Source: Clusia tigrina (Eukaryota > Arthropoda > Insecta > Diptera > Clusiidae). From it: a stretch of DNA of 64,000 nt. Location of the stretch: the NCBI GenBank assembly GCA_920105625.2, contig OV050032.1, positions 196,369,291 to 196,433,290 of the forward strand, read 5' to 3'. Both the position numbers and the translations under genes were made by a program. The notes beneath the pieces were generated by a model. It did no database searches, was not told the origin of the DNA, and was given only the letters and a program-made list of their open reading frames with translations. This document shows positions 61,285 to 64,000 of this stretch, piece after piece (position 1 is the stretch's first letter; every line of letters begins with the position of its first letter).

Positions 61285-61290
61285 GTGAGT
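61285..61290 (+). promoter_or_regulatory. Splice donor ending the MADF exon
   Basis: CGCAA followed by GTGAGT, a perfect intron start consensus, sits right after the end of the MADF domain and overlaps the in-frame TGA. Codon phase at the junction is 2 (AA of a split codon). Confidence 0.7.
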
Positions 61291-62814
61291 TCAACCGCAA
61301 ATTTTTTCACTTTATATATTCTTGTTTTTGGAAAGATGGTGGGCGAAAAGATTAGTAAAAGAGTGGCCACATTCCCGTTCTGCTCAGTCTCTTTATTTGT
61401 GGTGGTCTCAAGTCGATGATCCAAATGCGGAGCTTTTATCTGCTGCTTAGTTTTGATATATTTACAAATACACATGCATATGCACATATCTATGTATGTA
61501 CCTGTATGTAATAAGTCTGGGCGCCTATCATCGCCCTCAATGAATTCTGTATAATTTTATGTTTGTGTGAGTGCGTCCTTCTCAACACATTTCCAGGACA
61601 TTTACACGCATGAATTATATAAAGATTAATACGGTAGCAAGTAAAGGCTTACTTGCTACAGTTTATATGAACACTTTGACTGCGTTCATAAGTTTGTGTG
61701 TGTTTTTGTTGTTTTTGTTTTAACTGAATTTGCATTTCCTTTGCACAGTTTAAGTAATTAGTACAATTTCTTGCTAACTTACCAGGTAGGCCGGGCCAAT
61801 TTAGGACATTCCCAGAAACGCTCGTTACGATGCCATTAACTTCGGTGTTTGCCGCTGTTAATGATTTTATAATACGGGTACGTCAGATATCTGCAATTAC
61901 AGGGGCGGACTTGCACCTATAGGGCCCAGTGAGTAAAGGGTGCGCTGCTTTTAGCAATGAATGATGGCGCCACTGCATTTCACAAAAGGATAGTGTGTAA
62001 TTTAACTGCTAATTAAATTTAACGCTAATTTAATGCAACAATTAGTCAAATTTTAATTAAATGAAACAACATATTGAATAAAACAACTGCAGAGAGTGCC
62101 GTGAAAGCAAAGTCCAAAGCGTTTTGTACGCAGGTAGTTGACCATAAGACGACCCTTCATTTCACACATTATCAAGGATCGCAAGGTTTTATGGGCCCGC
62201 AGTAAATTTCGAGTTTCTTAACTATTCTTATATTTATTATGTCCTTACTGCAGGGTCTAAGGCGGCTAGTACACTATTGTATTTGTATGGGATGACAATA
62301 CGTGTACTTATCTTATATATCTCTGTATCATCTTTTCCCTTTTATATATTTTAATTGAAGCAAAACTCCAAAGAAAACGAGGTTAGTTAGTATTCGATTC
62401 GAAATGCAGGCTAAGAATAGAGTAGAGCACGAAGATTGAAGTCGAATCGAAAAATAATGTCAAAGTAAATTTGATAACTAAGTGGAATTTTTATCGAGAA
62501 AGCCATAGTTTTCAACTCGATATAGAATCGATATATACAATAGTATAGGTAAAGCAGGAAAGGCAGCAAGCTACCACGGAGGAGATGCTGCACACGCACT
62601 GACCACCCAAGCTGAGTATAGTTACCGCTTAGACGGTGAGCGCCTGTGCAGCTCCATACAATAGGTAAGATTTCGAATGTGTTTCAAATCGAACTCAACA
62701 CCAGTCTGTGTATATATATAAGTATATATGTATACATTTTCTGTTGGATTTCAAAGCAATATTGGCACCATCAATACAAATGAAGGGAATATTCCGGTAT
62801 ATTTAGGGAGAATA
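61291..62814. other. Probable intron of the MADF gene
   Basis: AT-rich with GTATGTAT and TTGTTTTTG stretches. I found no exon with a clear continuation (no BESS-like motif). Confidence 0.4.
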
Positions 62815-63043
62815 CCAGGGTTGTGCAGAAGGAGGCCCTCTTTCCTAGGCGACTACTTTCTGGACTCCTTGGGAGATATCTCAAATAAGAACATTAGCTC
62901 CATCAACTGCTTCAGTAAAAGCTCCAAATGGCTGGACCTTTGAAAGGGATGGGACCTGATGTCTCATGCGTTAACACAAAGGGTCAATGTTGGCCTAAGT
63001 GCGCCCTTCGGGCGGCCGCCTTACCTACCTACCTACTTAGGGA
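62815..63043 (+). mobile_element. LINE 3' end with (CCTA)n-type tail, copy A5
   Basis: Close relative of 8,455-8,700, sharing AGCTCCAAATG.CTGGACC, GGATGGGACCTGATGTCTCA, CGCCCTTCGGGCGGCCGCCT and the ACCTACCTACCTACT tail. It would lie in the intron of the MADF gene. Confidence 0.6.
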
Positions 63044-64000
63044 GAGTACAATTTTCAAATTTAGTGTAATGACACAATCATGTATCACTACCAATCACTG
63101 AGTACCAAGTAGGCTTGACTGGGCAACTGGGCGTGGTGTCTATAAGACAAACAAATTATCTTTATATGTCTGAAAATGTGAAATGTCGAAATTTGGAATG
63201 TGATATGGAAATTTGATTGAACGTGCGAATAATTAGACAGAAAGTGGGCGGGACTGAACTTAAATACGACATATTCTGATAACTATCCTAGGGCAATCAT
63301 GAAATTTGTTGTTCTTTTTTGTAGTCAGTGGGGGAAAGAGGGTGCATTGGCCAAATGGGTTTTGCTTATCCCAAAGTTCCCAACTAAGGGAACTAAGTAA
63401 ATCATAGACTACAAATTTGGTAGCACGAGTTAATTTTTTATCAGTACCACACATCCCGAAAATAGTCGGTATATATGGAGTCGTGGTCACAGGTGAGACT
63501 ACTTCTTTAGGCCTATGGAATGCGTAGGGATTGAATTTTGTGTTGAAATGTGGGCAGCTTCACAAAATCGGTGGGTGTGGCAGCTTTTATTCCATGAAAG
63601 TGTTTAATATCAATGTTCTAGGGAGTCGTGGAAAATGGGATTGTAAAATGTTTGTACGGAATGTGGTGTATCGAATGCAAACACTACAAACTCTCAAGAA
63701 GCTTTGCTCAAATCACTGCATTTCCATTCCCAGTCATACGTGTCCAGTGGAATTTTTCTACATATGTATCTTTGGAAATAAGGAAGTCGACACACAGAAC
63801 TCTGCCGAAGCTGAAACGCAAACCATTGCAAATCCAGGCAGACATGTCCAATGGAACTTGTGTGCCTTTTGGGAAGCTGAAGATAGCTAGTGCAAATCTC
63901 ATTTCACCATCACTGCTATAAAATCATCAGAGAGAAACTAATAAAATTACCTGCAAATGTAAGCCATGATATTAGCAGGAGCCGTTTTCTGCCATCTTAC
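63044..64000. other. Unassigned sequence to window end
   Basis: Two overlapping plus-strand frames at 63,531-63,921 share no known motif and are probably chance. No further exon recognised. Confidence 0.35.

Overview
The window looks like intergenic and intronic DNA from a higher fly (Diptera, Schizophora). A tephritid-like fruit fly is my inference from its general character: AT-rich, crowded with short CA, CAA/TTG and TACATA-type repeats, and littered with mariner, Jockey-type and I/LOA-type transposon relics. No bacterial or organellar features are seen. Only one clear host coding exon is present, plus one complete, apparently young endogenous retrovirus-like element.

Layout. 1-13.9 kb holds decayed transposon pieces: a mariner relic at 1.7-1.9 kb, nested LINE fragments at 3.7-5.4 kb, a LINE 3' end at 8.5 kb and a duplicated block at 9.1-9.7 kb. 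13.9-18.5 kb is a satellite of 12-bp units with a higher-order pattern, which changes into a second 12-bp satellite. 20 kb carries a broken DDE transposase. 23.6-25.9 kb is a 15-bp satellite that contains a perfect 227-bp inverted repeat. 30.7-33.7 kb is a mosaic: a tandem duplication, a MITE-like inverted-repeat element, a minus-strand TATA box with heat-shock-element clusters, two long TA arrays and a LINE RNase H relic. 36-40.6 kb carries tandem duplications, TTG-rich sequence, a second mariner relic and another LINE 3' end.

41,291-48,812 is a complete minus-strand errantivirus (Gypsy-group LTR retrotransposon with env). It has identical 323-bp LTRs, a TGTA target-site duplication, a tRNA-Lys-type primer site, a polypurine tract and open gag, pol and env frames. 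Gag and pol overlap by ATGA just after a U UUU UUA slippery heptamer, so Gag-Pol is probably made by -1 frameshifting. Env is probably translated from a spliced RNA, since its frame runs open upstream to a good 3' splice site.

48.8-59.3 kb is mostly unrecognised sequence with repeats. 59.3-61.3 kb holds a probable 5' UTR and the first coding exon of a glutamine-rich MADF-domain DNA-binding protein (possibly a Mes2 orthologue). The exon runs into a consensus splice donor, so the rest of the gene should lie to the right, at least partly outside the window. The nominal stop codon lies inside that donor.

Many apparent long open frames in the window, including one of 801 codons, are by-products of satellites whose unit length is a multiple of three.
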